From: Actinomycetota bacterium
GTDB taxonomy: Bacteria > Actinomycetota > Thermoleophilia > RBG-16-64-13
Direction of reading: 5' to 3'
Length of the DNA stretch: 46,469 nt
Assembly (NCBI GenBank): GCA_018830645.1
Contig: JAHJSA010000027.1
Span: forward strand, 1-46,469
Shown: piece by piece, positions 25,073 through 32,683 of the stretch
Layout: every line of letters starts with the position of its first letter
How positions within the stretch are numbered: position 1 is the first letter of the stretch
The notes under the pieces: model-generated
Seen by the model: only the letters and a program-made list of their open reading frames with translations
The model's database searches: none
Told to the model about the DNA's origin: nothing
Translations under genes and position numbers: made by a program

Positions 25073-25784
25073 TTTCTGCGTGACCCTGTCCGGCGCGCAC
25101 CAGCAGGCCTCGTCCCCGCGTGGAGACCAGGTCGAGGTAGGCTACCAAGTCTTTCGCGAAGTTCCATTGAGTGCGGTTGATGGGGGTATCGCCGATACGA
25201 CTGGCGAGCGCCTCACGGAGCTCACTCCAGTTGGTCCACCCGATACTCCGAGCCAAGACCTCGGGAGCCACACCCTCCGGCGGATCGGTCATCTTCGCAA
25301 CGAGGAGGTCCGGGTCGTTCCAGTAACGCGACACGATGTCGGGCGGTTCCGTGTCGCTGGTGAGCACCAGGACCCTGCAGGCATCACCGAGGGCCGCATA
25401 GCCCGCGTCGAACGTCCGGATCACCTGGTCGCGCTCCACATCGTGGGCGGTCTGACGGCTGAGTTCGTGCCAGTAGCGCGCGATCACGAGGAAGGTGACC
25501 GAACCTGCCTCGATCACACACGAGACCTCGGTCTCGTTCTCGGGGGTCTCACGATCCGCGGGCGGCGCGAACCGCCTCCAGAACTCCAACGTGTAGCCGC
25601 CTTCGATAGCCGCCTCGTGGTCGTTGCCGCGGAACGCCTTGGCTAGAAGCTCCACCAGCCAGGTGGTGGTCTCGAAGTTGCGGAGCGGGCCGAACACGTT
25701 CGACACGAACTCGTCCTCGCGGCTCTCCCGGAGCATCCCTCCGTAGTAGCGATCTCTCTCGAACAACTCCACGTACATAGCCAT
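25062..25784 (-). CDS. Unknown protein, possibly a degenerate PD-(D/E)XK nuclease fold
   Basis: The 240-residue protein begins MAMYVELFERDRYYGGM after a strong GAGGGGG site. I do not recognise a named family. The centre has an ETEVSCVIEAGSVTFLVIARYWHELS stretch ordered like the E...D-x-x-I-E...E-x-K core of PD-(D/E)XK nucleases. The usual Asp and the EAK motif are replaced by Cys and IAR, so an active nuclease is unlikely. The rest is helical, with LARSIGWTNWSELREALASR near the C-terminus. It is first in an operon with the beta-propeller and BKACE genes, and a strong terminator-like hairpin lies about 200 bases upstream. Fold assignment is weak. Confidence 0.6.
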   Translation of the reverse strand: MAMYVELFERDRYYGGMLRESREDEFVSNVFGPLRNFETTTWLVELLAKAFRGNDHEAAIEGGYTLEFWRRFAPPADRETPENETEVSCVIEAGSVTFLVIARYWHELSRQTAHDVERDQVIRTFDAGYAALGDACRVLVLTSDTEPPDIVSRYWNDPDLLVAKMTDPPEGVAPEVLARSIGWTNWSELREALASRIGDTPINRTQWNFAKDLVAYLDLVSTRGRGLLVRAGQGHAESDA

Positions 25785-25822
25785 GGGCCAATCCCCCTCG
25801 GGAAGGTAGAACGGACACGCCG

Positions 25823-25861
25823 GCGACCCGCACCTGCGACCCGCACCTGCGACTCGCACAC
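25823..25861. repeat. Three 13-bp tandem repeats in the leader of the unknown-propeller-BKACE operon
   Basis: GCGACCCGCACCT at 25823 and 25836 is followed by a related GCGACTCGCACAC at 25849. The array lies 39-77 bases upstream of the start codon on the minus strand, between it and the terminator-like hairpin. It may be a regulator site. Confidence 0.65.
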
Positions 25862-25970
25862 GTGACTCCGTTCGTGGATGCTCACACGCCCGCGAATGCT
25901 GCCGCGATGCTACCCGCCAACAGGCGGGCTGTCAAAGCACCTGGGGCGGCGGGACGAAATAGACGAGAAG

Positions 25971-26019
25971 AACGCAAAAAGAAGTATAGCCGGTCCCAGG
26001 GGGTAGGACCGGCTATACT
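25971..26019 (-). terminator. Strong intrinsic terminator in the leader of the 25784 gene (attenuator candidate)
   Basis: On the minus strand a perfect 14-base stem (AGTATAGCCGGTCC at 26019-26006, pairing with 25996-25983 across a nine-base loop) is followed at once by TTCTTTTTGCG, a U-rich tail. This is the textbook form of an intrinsic terminator for leftward transcription. No leftward gene lies to its right before the rightward LysR gene. The first leftward gene starts 200 bases downstream. It therefore ends a short leader RNA or an sRNA. Position and shape suggest attenuation of the downstream operon. Confidence 0.7.
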
Positions 26020-26149
26020 GCGGGGAAAACTGCCGAGCTCTGGCGCGGGCGGGACGGGGGGAGTCCCGGGGGCCGCGGTGTTTCAGTGCTCAGCTGTTCC
26101 GTAGTGTACTCGCACTCCCGCGATTCGTCCAATATATTGTTCCTATGCC

Positions 26150-26158
26150 TGCTATAAT
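26150..26158 (+). promoter_or_regulatory. Extended -10 promoter (TGCTATAAT) for the LysR gene
   Basis: TGC-TATAAT is a perfect extended -10 on the plus strand, about 76 bases before the LysR ATG. The -35 region is poor, which is usual for TGn promoters. An inverted CCTAT...ATAGG pair flanks it (26142 to about 26174), a possible LysR self-binding site. Confidence 0.5.
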
Positions 26159-26233
26159 CCATTTCGATCGATAGGGGACGCTCGGGGCCCTCTGGCAGGG
26201 GTCGTCGCGGTCCGCGCTGCTGGGGAGCCGGCC

Positions 26234-27151
26234 ATGGAATTGACGCAACTCAGATACTTCACGGCTGTCGCCGACACGAAGAACTTCACGGAAGCAGCCG
26301 CGCGCCTTCATGTGTCGCAGCCGGCCCTCAGCTACCAGATCAAGCGGCTCGAGAACGAACTGGGCGCCCGCCTCTTCGACCGCACCAGCCGCAAGGTCTC
26401 GCTCACCGTCGATGGTCACACCTTCCTTCCACTGGCACAGATGGTGCTCTTCAAGGTGGAGGAGGCATCCAGCGTGATGGAGGACCGGCTCGGGGTGATG
26501 ACCGGCAGTGTGCGCCTCGGGTGCATCCCCAGCGCCGCCGCCTACATCGTGCCCTCGGTCCTCGCGTCGTTCAACAGGAACTTCCCCGGCGTGACGGTCT
26601 CGCTCCTCGAAAGCGGCGCGGCCGCATTGGAGCGCGGCGTGCGAGACGGCTCGGCCGATCTGGCCATCATCGCCGATCCCAACTCGCCCGAGAACCTCGA
26701 TGTCACTCCTTTGCTCACCGAAGACCTGCTCTTGGCCGTTCCCGCCCACCACAGGTTGGCTTCGCGAGACTCGGTATCGCTCACGGAACTCGCGGACGAG
26801 CCGTTCATCATGCTCGGAGGGGCGTTCACCCTCGGGACCCATGTGACGGAGGCCTGCCGGAGGGCGGGCTTCGAGCCGAGAGTCGCCTACGAGACCGGCG
26901 GTCTCGACTCGGTGAAGAGCTTCGTGCGGCACGATCTTGGGATCTCGGTGCTGCCGAGGATGGCCTTGCGGCCCACCGACGACGACACGCTCGTGCTCGT
27001 GCCGTTCACGGAGCCGCTCACCCGCGACCTCAACCTCATCCGCAACAGGGACCGCTATGCCTCCGTAGCCACGCGCGCGCTGATGGTTCACATACGTACG
27101 TCTGCCCTCTCGAACCAGAGCCCCGCCACCAGGGCGCTCATGAGGGAGTAA
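26234..27151 (+). CDS. LysR-family transcriptional regulator
   Basis: The 305-residue protein has the LysR winged helix at residues 1-60 (LTQLRYFTAVADTKNFTEAA then QPALSYQIKRLENELGARLF). A periplasmic-binding-like effector domain follows (SVRLGCIPSAAAYIVPSVLA...TGGLDSVKSFVRHDLGISVLP). The pattern is like the CynR/GltC group; no effector can be assigned. ATG at 26234 with a GGGGAG site. It is divergent from the unknown-propeller-BKACE operon and is the natural candidate to control it. Confidence 0.92.
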   Translation: MELTQLRYFTAVADTKNFTEAAARLHVSQPALSYQIKRLENELGARLFDRTSRKVSLTVDGHTFLPLAQMVLFKVEEASSVMEDRLGVMTGSVRLGCIPSAAAYIVPSVLASFNRNFPGVTVSLLESGAAALERGVRDGSADLAIIADPNSPENLDVTPLLTEDLLLAVPAHHRLASRDSVSLTELADEPFIMLGGAFTLGTHVTEACRRAGFEPRVAYETGGLDSVKSFVRHDLGISVLPRMALRPTDDDTLVLVPFTEPLTRDLNLIRNRDRYASVATRALMVHIRTSALSNQSPATRALMRE

Positions 27152-27244
27152 CATCCACTTCTCCGCCGATTGTGGGGGGCGCGACAGGATCGACCGGCGC
27201 GGAACGTCGCGGCCTTGGGCGCGACGCCGGAGTAGGGAGACGGC

Positions 27245-29152
27245 ATGTATCTGAAGCACCTGTACGTCGAAGGATTCAAGAGTTTTCCGGAGTATTCCGG
27301 GCTTGAGATGGCCCCCGGAGTATGCGTGATCGTGGGGCCCAACGGTAGCGGCAAGAGTAACCTCACCGATGCGGTAGCCTGGGTACTCGGAGAGGACGAT
27401 CTCTCTTCACTTCGCCTTCGCGACACGGCCGACCTCGTCTTCGCAGGCACCGACGAACTCCTTCCCATGAGCGTAGGAGTGGTCAGCGCGGTCCTCGACC
27501 CCAGACCTATACGCACCCGGGCGCCGGACGGGCTATCCATGGACGCCTGCAAGCACGGCCACCCGGCCAAGCACTCGCGCGAACTGCCCGAGGGCATGCT
27601 CACCATCACCCGCCGACTGCACGCGGACGGCGCCAAGGCATTCGTTCTGAACGGCGTCGAGGTCACCCGTGCAGAGGTTCGCGCCGCTCTCGCCGAGGCC
27701 GGTGTGGCATCTCCCCCCGTCGCCGTGATCCGACAGGGAGAGCTCGAGCGCTTCCTCGTGATCGACGCGAGCACTCGGAGGAGGCTGATCGAAGAGGCTG
27801 CCGGCGTGCCCGATCTCGGGGCACGACGGGACAGAGTCGTCGAAGAGACCGCCGCCCTGCGGTTGCGACACGAGCACCTGCTAGGCGAGCGGGAGGAGGT
27901 CACGGAGCACGTGGCCCAACTTGAGCAGGCTGTTCGGACCCTCGAGCAGGCCCGGTCGCTCGAAGAGCGCGTCGCGCACCTCCGAGCCGGCGCCGTGCTC
28001 TTGGCGCTCGAGACCCGGGACCGCACCGGCCCATCTGCGCCGGACGCGGTGTCTCTACTCGAAGCCCTCGACCTGCCCACACCCACCGATGCGTCGGCGC
28101 ACCGCGACTGGACCAGCGTGCGTACCGAACTCGATGAGCTCGTCGAATCACTGCGCGCGGTGCGTCCCACCAACACCGGGGCGCCCGAGGAGCTGAAACA
28201 GGCGATCGCCCGCGTCCGGAAGCTCGATGGGCAGATACGAGCCGCGGAGGAAGCACTCCGCTCGCTCGCTACGGAGGCGGCTGCTCTGGCGGGACGGATG
28301 GCCTCGACGTTCGCCGAGGTCCACGCCCGCATCGAGAGCCGCTTCCGCGACTACTACGAACTGCTGGCCCCAGGAGGCGAAGCCTCTCTCCCGTTCGAGC
28401 GGCACGGTGACGGCGCTGCCGGCGCCGGCTCGGGCGGCGGCTCGGGCGGCGGCCATGGTGCGGAGGGCGGCGCTGGCTCGGGCGTCGATAGTGCCGGCGT
28501 CGAGGTCATGGTCCGTCCGCCGGGCAAGGTGCTGGACCGCGTGAGCTCGCTGTCGGGCGGAGAGCGTTCCCTGGCCGCCCTCTCGCTGGCGTTGGCCGTC
28601 TTCCAGGAGCATGCGGCTCCCCTTTTCGTGCTCGACGAGGTGGAGCCCGCCCTCGACGACACCAACATCCGTCGCCTCCAGAAGGTGCTCGACTCGGTGG
28701 CAGAGACCCGTCAACTCCTCGTGGTATCCCACCAGCAGCGCGCCAAGGAAGCCGGGGACGCGGTATTCGGCATCGAGCGGAACCTCGATGGAGCCAGCCA
28801 GGTCAAGTTCCGCTTCGAGCCCGCTACACGCCGTCTCGACGTCTTCCGGCGCACCTGGGCCTCCGACGACCTGCGGCGCTCTTCGGGCGATCATTCCCTA
28901 TCGAACGCACCAGGGCGGGCCACGGAAGCGCTACTCCCGAGTCGCGCCGCCTCGCCCGGCGGCTCGTCGAATCATGGCGGGCTCACGGAGTTGCGGGGCC
29001 CGCGGAGCCGGGTCACCGGCCTCAGACGCCGCCCCGACGGCCCGTGGGAGGGCGTGTGGGAGTCGCTGGGCAACCCGAACAGCACCCGGCCGCCGGAGGA
29101 GTCTGAGGGCGATGGCGAAGACTCGGCCGCGGCAGGGAAGACCTGCTGCTGA
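27245..29152 (+). CDS. Hinge-less SMC-family ATPase (mini-SMC)
   Basis: The 635-residue protein has true SMC head signatures. Residues 1-39 read YLKHLYVEGFKSFPEY...GPNGSGKSN (Walker A 31-38), followed by DAVAWVLGEDDLSSLR, VIRQGELERFL (Q-loop) and RRRLIEEAAGV. After about 200 residues of coiled coil the C-terminal head follows: FAEVHARIESRFRDYYELL then LSGGERSLAALSLALA (signature at about 436), FVLDEVEPALDD (Walker B, Asp464-Glu465) and VVSHQ. A canonical SMC has about 1,150-1,200 residues with a hinge of about 150 residues between arms; here no hinge-like sequence fits. A Gly/Ser-rich insert lies near residues 394-420, and a disordered tail of about 110 residues ends in Cys-Cys. It is preceded by GGAGTAGGGAG. 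Confidence 0.85.
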   Translation: MYLKHLYVEGFKSFPEYSGLEMAPGVCVIVGPNGSGKSNLTDAVAWVLGEDDLSSLRLRDTADLVFAGTDELLPMSVGVVSAVLDPRPIRTRAPDGLSMDACKHGHPAKHSRELPEGMLTITRRLHADGAKAFVLNGVEVTRAEVRAALAEAGVASPPVAVIRQGELERFLVIDASTRRRLIEEAAGVPDLGARRDRVVEETAALRLRHEHLLGEREEVTEHVAQLEQAVRTLEQARSLEERVAHLRAGAVLLALETRDRTGPSAPDAVSLLEALDLPTPTDASAHRDWTSVRTELDELVESLRAVRPTNTGAPEELKQAIARVRKLDGQIRAAEEALRSLATEAAALAGRMASTFAEVHARIESRFRDYYELLAPGGEASLPFERHGDGAAGAGSGGGSGGGHGAEGGAGSGVDSAGVEVMVRPPGKVLDRVSSLSGGERSLAALSLALAVFQEHAAPLFVLDEVEPALDDTNIRRLQKVLDSVAETRQLLVVSHQQRAKEAGDAVFGIERNLDGASQVKFRFEPATRRLDVFRRTWASDDLRRSSGDHSLSNAPGRATEALLPSRAASPGGSSNHGGLTELRGPRSRVTGLRRRPDGPWEGVWESLGNPNSTRPPEESEGDGEDSAAAGKTCC

Positions 29153-29210
29153 ACGATCCGCGCCCGGGTCGACGGGGGCCACGACGCGGCCCGCGCGGCA
29201 CGACGGGCGT

Positions 29211-29244
29211 ACAAAGAAACGGGGGCCCGGTTCCGGGCCCCCGT
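29211..29244 (-). terminator. Intrinsic terminator after serA
   Basis: ACGGGGGCCCGG at 29219-29230 pairs perfectly with CCGGGCCCCCGT at 29233-29244 over a two-base loop. Read leftward it is followed by GTTTCTTTG, a U-rich tail. It lies 58 bases after the serA stop and closes the ilv-serA block. On the plus strand it also lies 67 bases after the SMC-like stop and may serve both. Confidence 0.75.
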
Positions 29245-29301
29245 CATGTGACGCTGCGATCCGGTGTTCCACTTCGGACATCGCCGGATCGATCGTGGGC
29301 T

Positions 29302-30909
29302 CTACTCCAGCTCGACCGCCCGAGCCTCGGAGAAGCCGTCCAGAGCGAGGATCTCCTCGAGTACCGCCTGCGGGATCGGATCGTCCAGGGCAACGCCCAT
29401 GATGGCGGCGCCTTCGGTCTTCTTGCGCCCCACGTTCATGAACGCGATGTTGATGCCACGCGAGCCGAGCACCGTGCCGACACGCCCGATCATTCCCGGC
29501 ACGTCTTCGTAGCGGAAGAAGGCCATGTGCTTCGACGGCTCGATGTCGATGTCGTGGCCGTACACCTGCACCAGTCGCGGCCGGTGCTTCGGCCCGAACG
29601 TGGTTCCGCCGGCTGAGAACTCGCCCTTCGGGCCCTTGGCCTTCAAGGTGATGAGGTTGGTGAAGTCGCGCGAGCGACGATCCTTCACCTCCAAGATCTT
29701 GAGGCCCCGCTCTTCGGCGATAGACGGCGCGTTGACGTAATTCACCACGTCCTCCACGCGACCTTCGAGCAGCGCCTTGGTCAGGGCGACGGTGAGCAGG
29801 CGGGTGTCCTGCTCGGCGATCTGACCCTCGTACTGCACCGTGAACTCCTCCACGGGCCCGTCGGCGAGAGCCATGATCAGTTTGCCGACCGTCTCGGCGA
29901 GATGCAGGAACGGCCCCACGGCTTCCATGTCTTCAGCCGAGACCGACGGGATGTTCACAGCGTTCGACACGAACTGCCCAAGAAGCCCGGCGGCCACCTG
30001 TTCGGCGATCATGGTGCCGGCCTTGTCCTGAGCCTCCTCGGTGGAGGCGCCCAGGTGCGGCGTGGCGACCACGTTGTCGAAGGCGAGGAGCGGGAAGTCG
30101 GCCGGCGGCGGCTCCTGCGAGTAGACGTCGAGGCCGGCCGAAGCTACCTTGCCCGACTGTAGCGCCCGCACAAGCGAGTCTTCATCGACGATGCCGCCGC
30201 GCGCCGCGTTCACGATGCGTACGCCGTCTTTCATCTTGGCGAACGCCTCGTCGTTGACGATGCCCAAGGTCTCGGGCGTTTTCGGCAGATGCACCGTGAT
30301 GAAGTCGGCCTTCGCGTACACGGCGTCCAGATCGACGGCCTGCTCGAGGCCGTTCTCACGGAAGCGGTCGCTCGACACGTAAGGGTCGTAGGCGATCACT
30401 TCCATCCGCAGACCCTTGGCCCGCTGTGCCACGATCATGCCGATGCGACCGAGGCCGATGAGCCCCAGGGTCTTGCCCGTAAGCTCCACACCACCGAACT
30501 TCGAGCGCTCCCACTTCCCCGCCTTCAGGGACGCGTGAGCCTGCGGGATCTGACGCGCCTGCGCCATCATGAGAGCGACGGCGTGCTCAGCCGCGGCCAT
30601 CGCGTTCGACTCCGGCGCGTTGGCCACGACGATGCCCTTCTTCGTGGCTGCCTTCACATCGATGTTGTCCACACCCGAACCGGCCCGGCCGATGATACGC
30701 AGCCTCGTGGAGTTCTCGAGGATGTCGGCCGTGACCTTGGTGGCCGACCGAACGATCAGCGCGTCGTAGTCGTTGATACGCTCCTTCAACTCCGCGTCGG
30801 TCATCTCGGTGTTCACATCGACATCGAACTGCTCGCGCAGCAACTCGATGCCCGCAGCCGAGATCTTCTCCTTGACAAGTACGCGGGCTTTGCCACTCTC
30901 TGTAGCCAT
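29302..30909 (-). CDS. serA: D-3-phosphoglycerate dehydrogenase
   Basis: The 535-residue protein is a long-form SerA. It has GLGRIGMIVAQRAKGLRMEV (NAD-binding), NAARGGIVDEDSLVRALQSG, ATPHLGASTEEAQDKAG with the catalytic His, then the ASB insertion domain and a C-terminal ACT domain (FFRYEDVPGMIGRVGTVLGS). It oxidises 3-phosphoglycerate in serine synthesis; the ACT domain normally binds serine for feedback control. The ATG at 30909 was chosen over the one at 30927 because the latter overlaps the GGGAGGGAG ribosome binding site. It is the last gene of the ilv block, a less usual position where leu genes are often found. Confidence 0.95.
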   Translation of the reverse strand: MATESGKARVLVKEKISAAGIELLREQFDVDVNTEMTDAELKERINDYDALIVRSATKVTADILENSTRLRIIGRAGSGVDNIDVKAATKKGIVVANAPESNAMAAAEHAVALMMAQARQIPQAHASLKAGKWERSKFGGVELTGKTLGLIGLGRIGMIVAQRAKGLRMEVIAYDPYVSSDRFRENGLEQAVDLDAVYAKADFITVHLPKTPETLGIVNDEAFAKMKDGVRIVNAARGGIVDEDSLVRALQSGKVASAGLDVYSQEPPPADFPLLAFDNVVATPHLGASTEEAQDKAGTMIAEQVAAGLLGQFVSNAVNIPSVSAEDMEAVGPFLHLAETVGKLIMALADGPVEEFTVQYEGQIAEQDTRLLTVALTKALLEGRVEDVVNYVNAPSIAEERGLKILEVKDRRSRDFTNLITLKAKGPKGEFSAGGTTFGPKHRPRLVQVYGHDIDIEPSKHMAFFRYEDVPGMIGRVGTVLGSRGINIAFMNVGRKKTEGAAIMGVALDDPIPQAVLEEILALDGFSEARAVELE

Positions 30910-30996
30910 GTCTTGACTCCCTCCCATAACCCTCGCCGATCGGGCGATCGAAACGAGAACAGCCGGATCTCAGGCACCCCTGGAGGCTAAGCATAC

Positions 30997-31026
30997 GATG
31001 GGACTGTACGGCTGTACAGTCCCATC
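30997..31026. other. Perfect 13-bp stem hairpin between ilvC and serA
   Basis: GATGGGACTGTAC at 30997-31009 and its exact complement at 31014-31026 flank a four-base loop (GGCT). It is strong but not followed by a U-tract on the leftward strand. It could be an RNA processing or stability element between ilvC and serA, or a dyad for a DNA-binding protein. Confidence 0.6.
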
Positions 31027-31094
31027 CTTGTACGCGGGTCAGGCGACGGGCGGCGCCGTTCCCACCACGCGCCGCCGCCACCCGATGCGGGTGA

Positions 31095-32093
31095 CTACTC
31101 CAGCGTTCCGCCGCCTGAGATCCAACTCATCATGCCGCGGAGCTTCTTGCCTACGACCTCGATCTCGCTACCCGCGGACCGGCGTGTAAGGGCATTGAGG
31201 ACCGGGCGGCCGGCCTGGTTCTCGAGGATCCACTCTCGGGCGAACTCGCCCGACTGGATCTCGCCCAGGATACGCCGCATCTCGTCACGGGTGTCCTCGT
31301 TGATGATGCGCGGGCCGCGGGTCACGTCGCCGTACTCAGCCGTGTCGGAGATCGAGTAGCGCATGCCGCTGATGCCGTGCTCGTACATGAGGTCCACGAT
31401 CAGCTTGAGCTCGTGCAGGCACTCGAAGTAGGCGATCTCAGGCTGGTAGCCTGCCTCCACCAGAGTCTCGAAGCCCGCGCGCACCAGCTCGGTGCAGCCC
31501 CCGCAGAGCACGGCCTGCTCGCCGAAGAGATCGGTCTCGGTCTCCTCCTCGAAGGTGGTCTCGATCACGCCGGCCCGGGTGCAGCCGATGCCCCTGGCGT
31601 ACGCCAGCGCGAAGTCCTTGGCCTTGCCCGTCGCATCCTGATGGATGGCCACGAGACCCGGAACGCCGCCGCCCTCCACGTACATGCGGCGCACGAGGTG
31701 GCCGGGGCCCTTGGGCGCAACCATCGCAACATCCACGCCCGCGGGGGGCACGATCTGCTCGAAGTGGATGTTGAAGCCATGGGCGAACATGAGCATGTCG
31801 CCGTCGGACAGATTGTCGCGCACGAAGCGCTCGTAGATGACCTTCTGGTCCTGATCGGGCACCAGCATGATCACGATGCTGCCCTTTGCGGCCGCCTCGG
31901 AGGTGGGCAACACCTCGAGACCGGCATCCTGCGCGCGCTTCCAGCCGGGTGAGCCCTCTTTTTCGGCCACCACGACCGAGACCCCGCTGTCCTTGAGGTT
32001 CTGAGCGTGGGCGTGGCCCTGGCTGCCGAAACCGATCACAGCCACGGTCTTCCCCTGAAGAAGCTCGAGGCTTGCGTCCTTGTCGTAGTACAT
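31095..32093 (-). CDS. ilvC: Ketol-acid reductoisomerase (class I)
   Basis: The 332-residue protein has the NADPH-binding [17 protein letters not shown] (21-37), [13 protein letters not shown], and the metal-binding region [16 protein letters not shown] with [13 protein letters not shown]. The length marks the short class I enzyme. It performs the second step of valine and isoleucine synthesis, isomerising and reducing acetolactate. It lies downstream of ilvB and ilvN and upstream of serA on the same strand. Confidence 0.97.
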   Translation of the reverse strand: MYYDKDASLELLQGKTVAVIGFGSQGHAHAQNLKDSGVSVVVAEKEGSPGWKRAQDAGLEVLPTSEAAAKGSIVIMLVPDQDQKVIYERFVRDNLSDGDMLMFAHGFNIHFEQIVPPAGVDVAMVAPKGPGHLVRRMYVEGGGVPGLVAIHQDATGKAKDFALAYARGIGCTRAGVIETTFEEETETDLFGEQAVLCGGCTELVRAGFETLVEAGYQPEIAYFECLHELKLIVDLMYEHGISGMRYSISDTAEYGDVTRGPRIINEDTRDEMRRILGEIQSGEFAREWILENQAGRPVLNALTRRSAGSEIEVVGKKLRGMMSWISGGGTLE

Positions 32094-32197
32094 CTGGTCC
32101 TCCCTGCCGATCGTGTGAATGATACTTCTGTCGCCTGACCTCTTTCGGGCTCCCTCGCGTGCGACGACCGCGCGGCCCGCTGCAGCACCTTCGTGGT

Positions 32198-32683
32198 TTA
32201 TGTGAGTTCCGTCCCCCTACTCATGGCAACACGCCCCGTTCTCACCAACTCGACGATGCCGAAGGGGCGCAAGAGCTTCATGATGGCGCCCACCTTCTCA
32301 CGCGTGCCCGTGACCTCGATCACCAGCATAGTCTTCGACACATCGATGATCTTCGCCCGGAATATCTCGGCGATCTGCATGATCTCAGAACGGTTCTCGG
32401 CAGTGGCCTTGACCTTCACCAGCACCAGTTCACGGTCGACACTCGTCGCCGGGTCGAGGTCGGTGATCTTGATCACGTTGATCAACTTGTGCAGCTGCTT
32501 GGTGACCTGCTCGAGCGGCTGATCCTGACCATCGACCATGATGGTCATGCGCGAGTACTTCGGATCCTCGGTCTCACCCACCGCAAGGCTGTCGATGTTG
32601 AACCCACGCCGGGCGAACAGCCCGGAGATCCGGTTGAGCACGCCGGGCTTGTTCTCGACCAACACGGAGAGCGTGTGCTTCAT
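32198..32683 (-). CDS. ilvN: Acetolactate synthase small (regulatory) subunit
   Basis: The 161-residue protein has an N-terminal ACT domain ([20 protein letters not shown] then [12 protein letters not shown]) and the conserved second half ending [20 protein letters not shown]. It confers valine feedback on IlvB. Its ATG overlaps the ilvB TGA (ATGA), so the subunits are translationally coupled. The 104 bases to ilvC hold no gene. Confidence 0.97.
   Translation of the reverse strand: MKHTLSVLVENKPGVLNRISGLFARRGFNIDSLAVGETEDPKYSRMTIMVDGQDQPLEQVTKQLHKLINVIKITDLDPATSVDRELVLVKVKATAENRSEIMQIAEIFRAKIIDVSKTMLVIEVTGTREKVGAIMKLLRPFGIVELVRTGRVAMSRGTELT

Noticed and set aside
26090-28332. Long minus-strand frames opposite LysR and the SMC-like gene
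   Set aside because: Arg/Ser-rich shadow frames without motifs; the terminator at 25983-26019 is therefore not assigned to them.
29219-29244. Hairpin assigned only to the SMC-like gene
   Set aside because: The U-rich side faces leftward, so it fits serA termination better; use by both strands remains possible.
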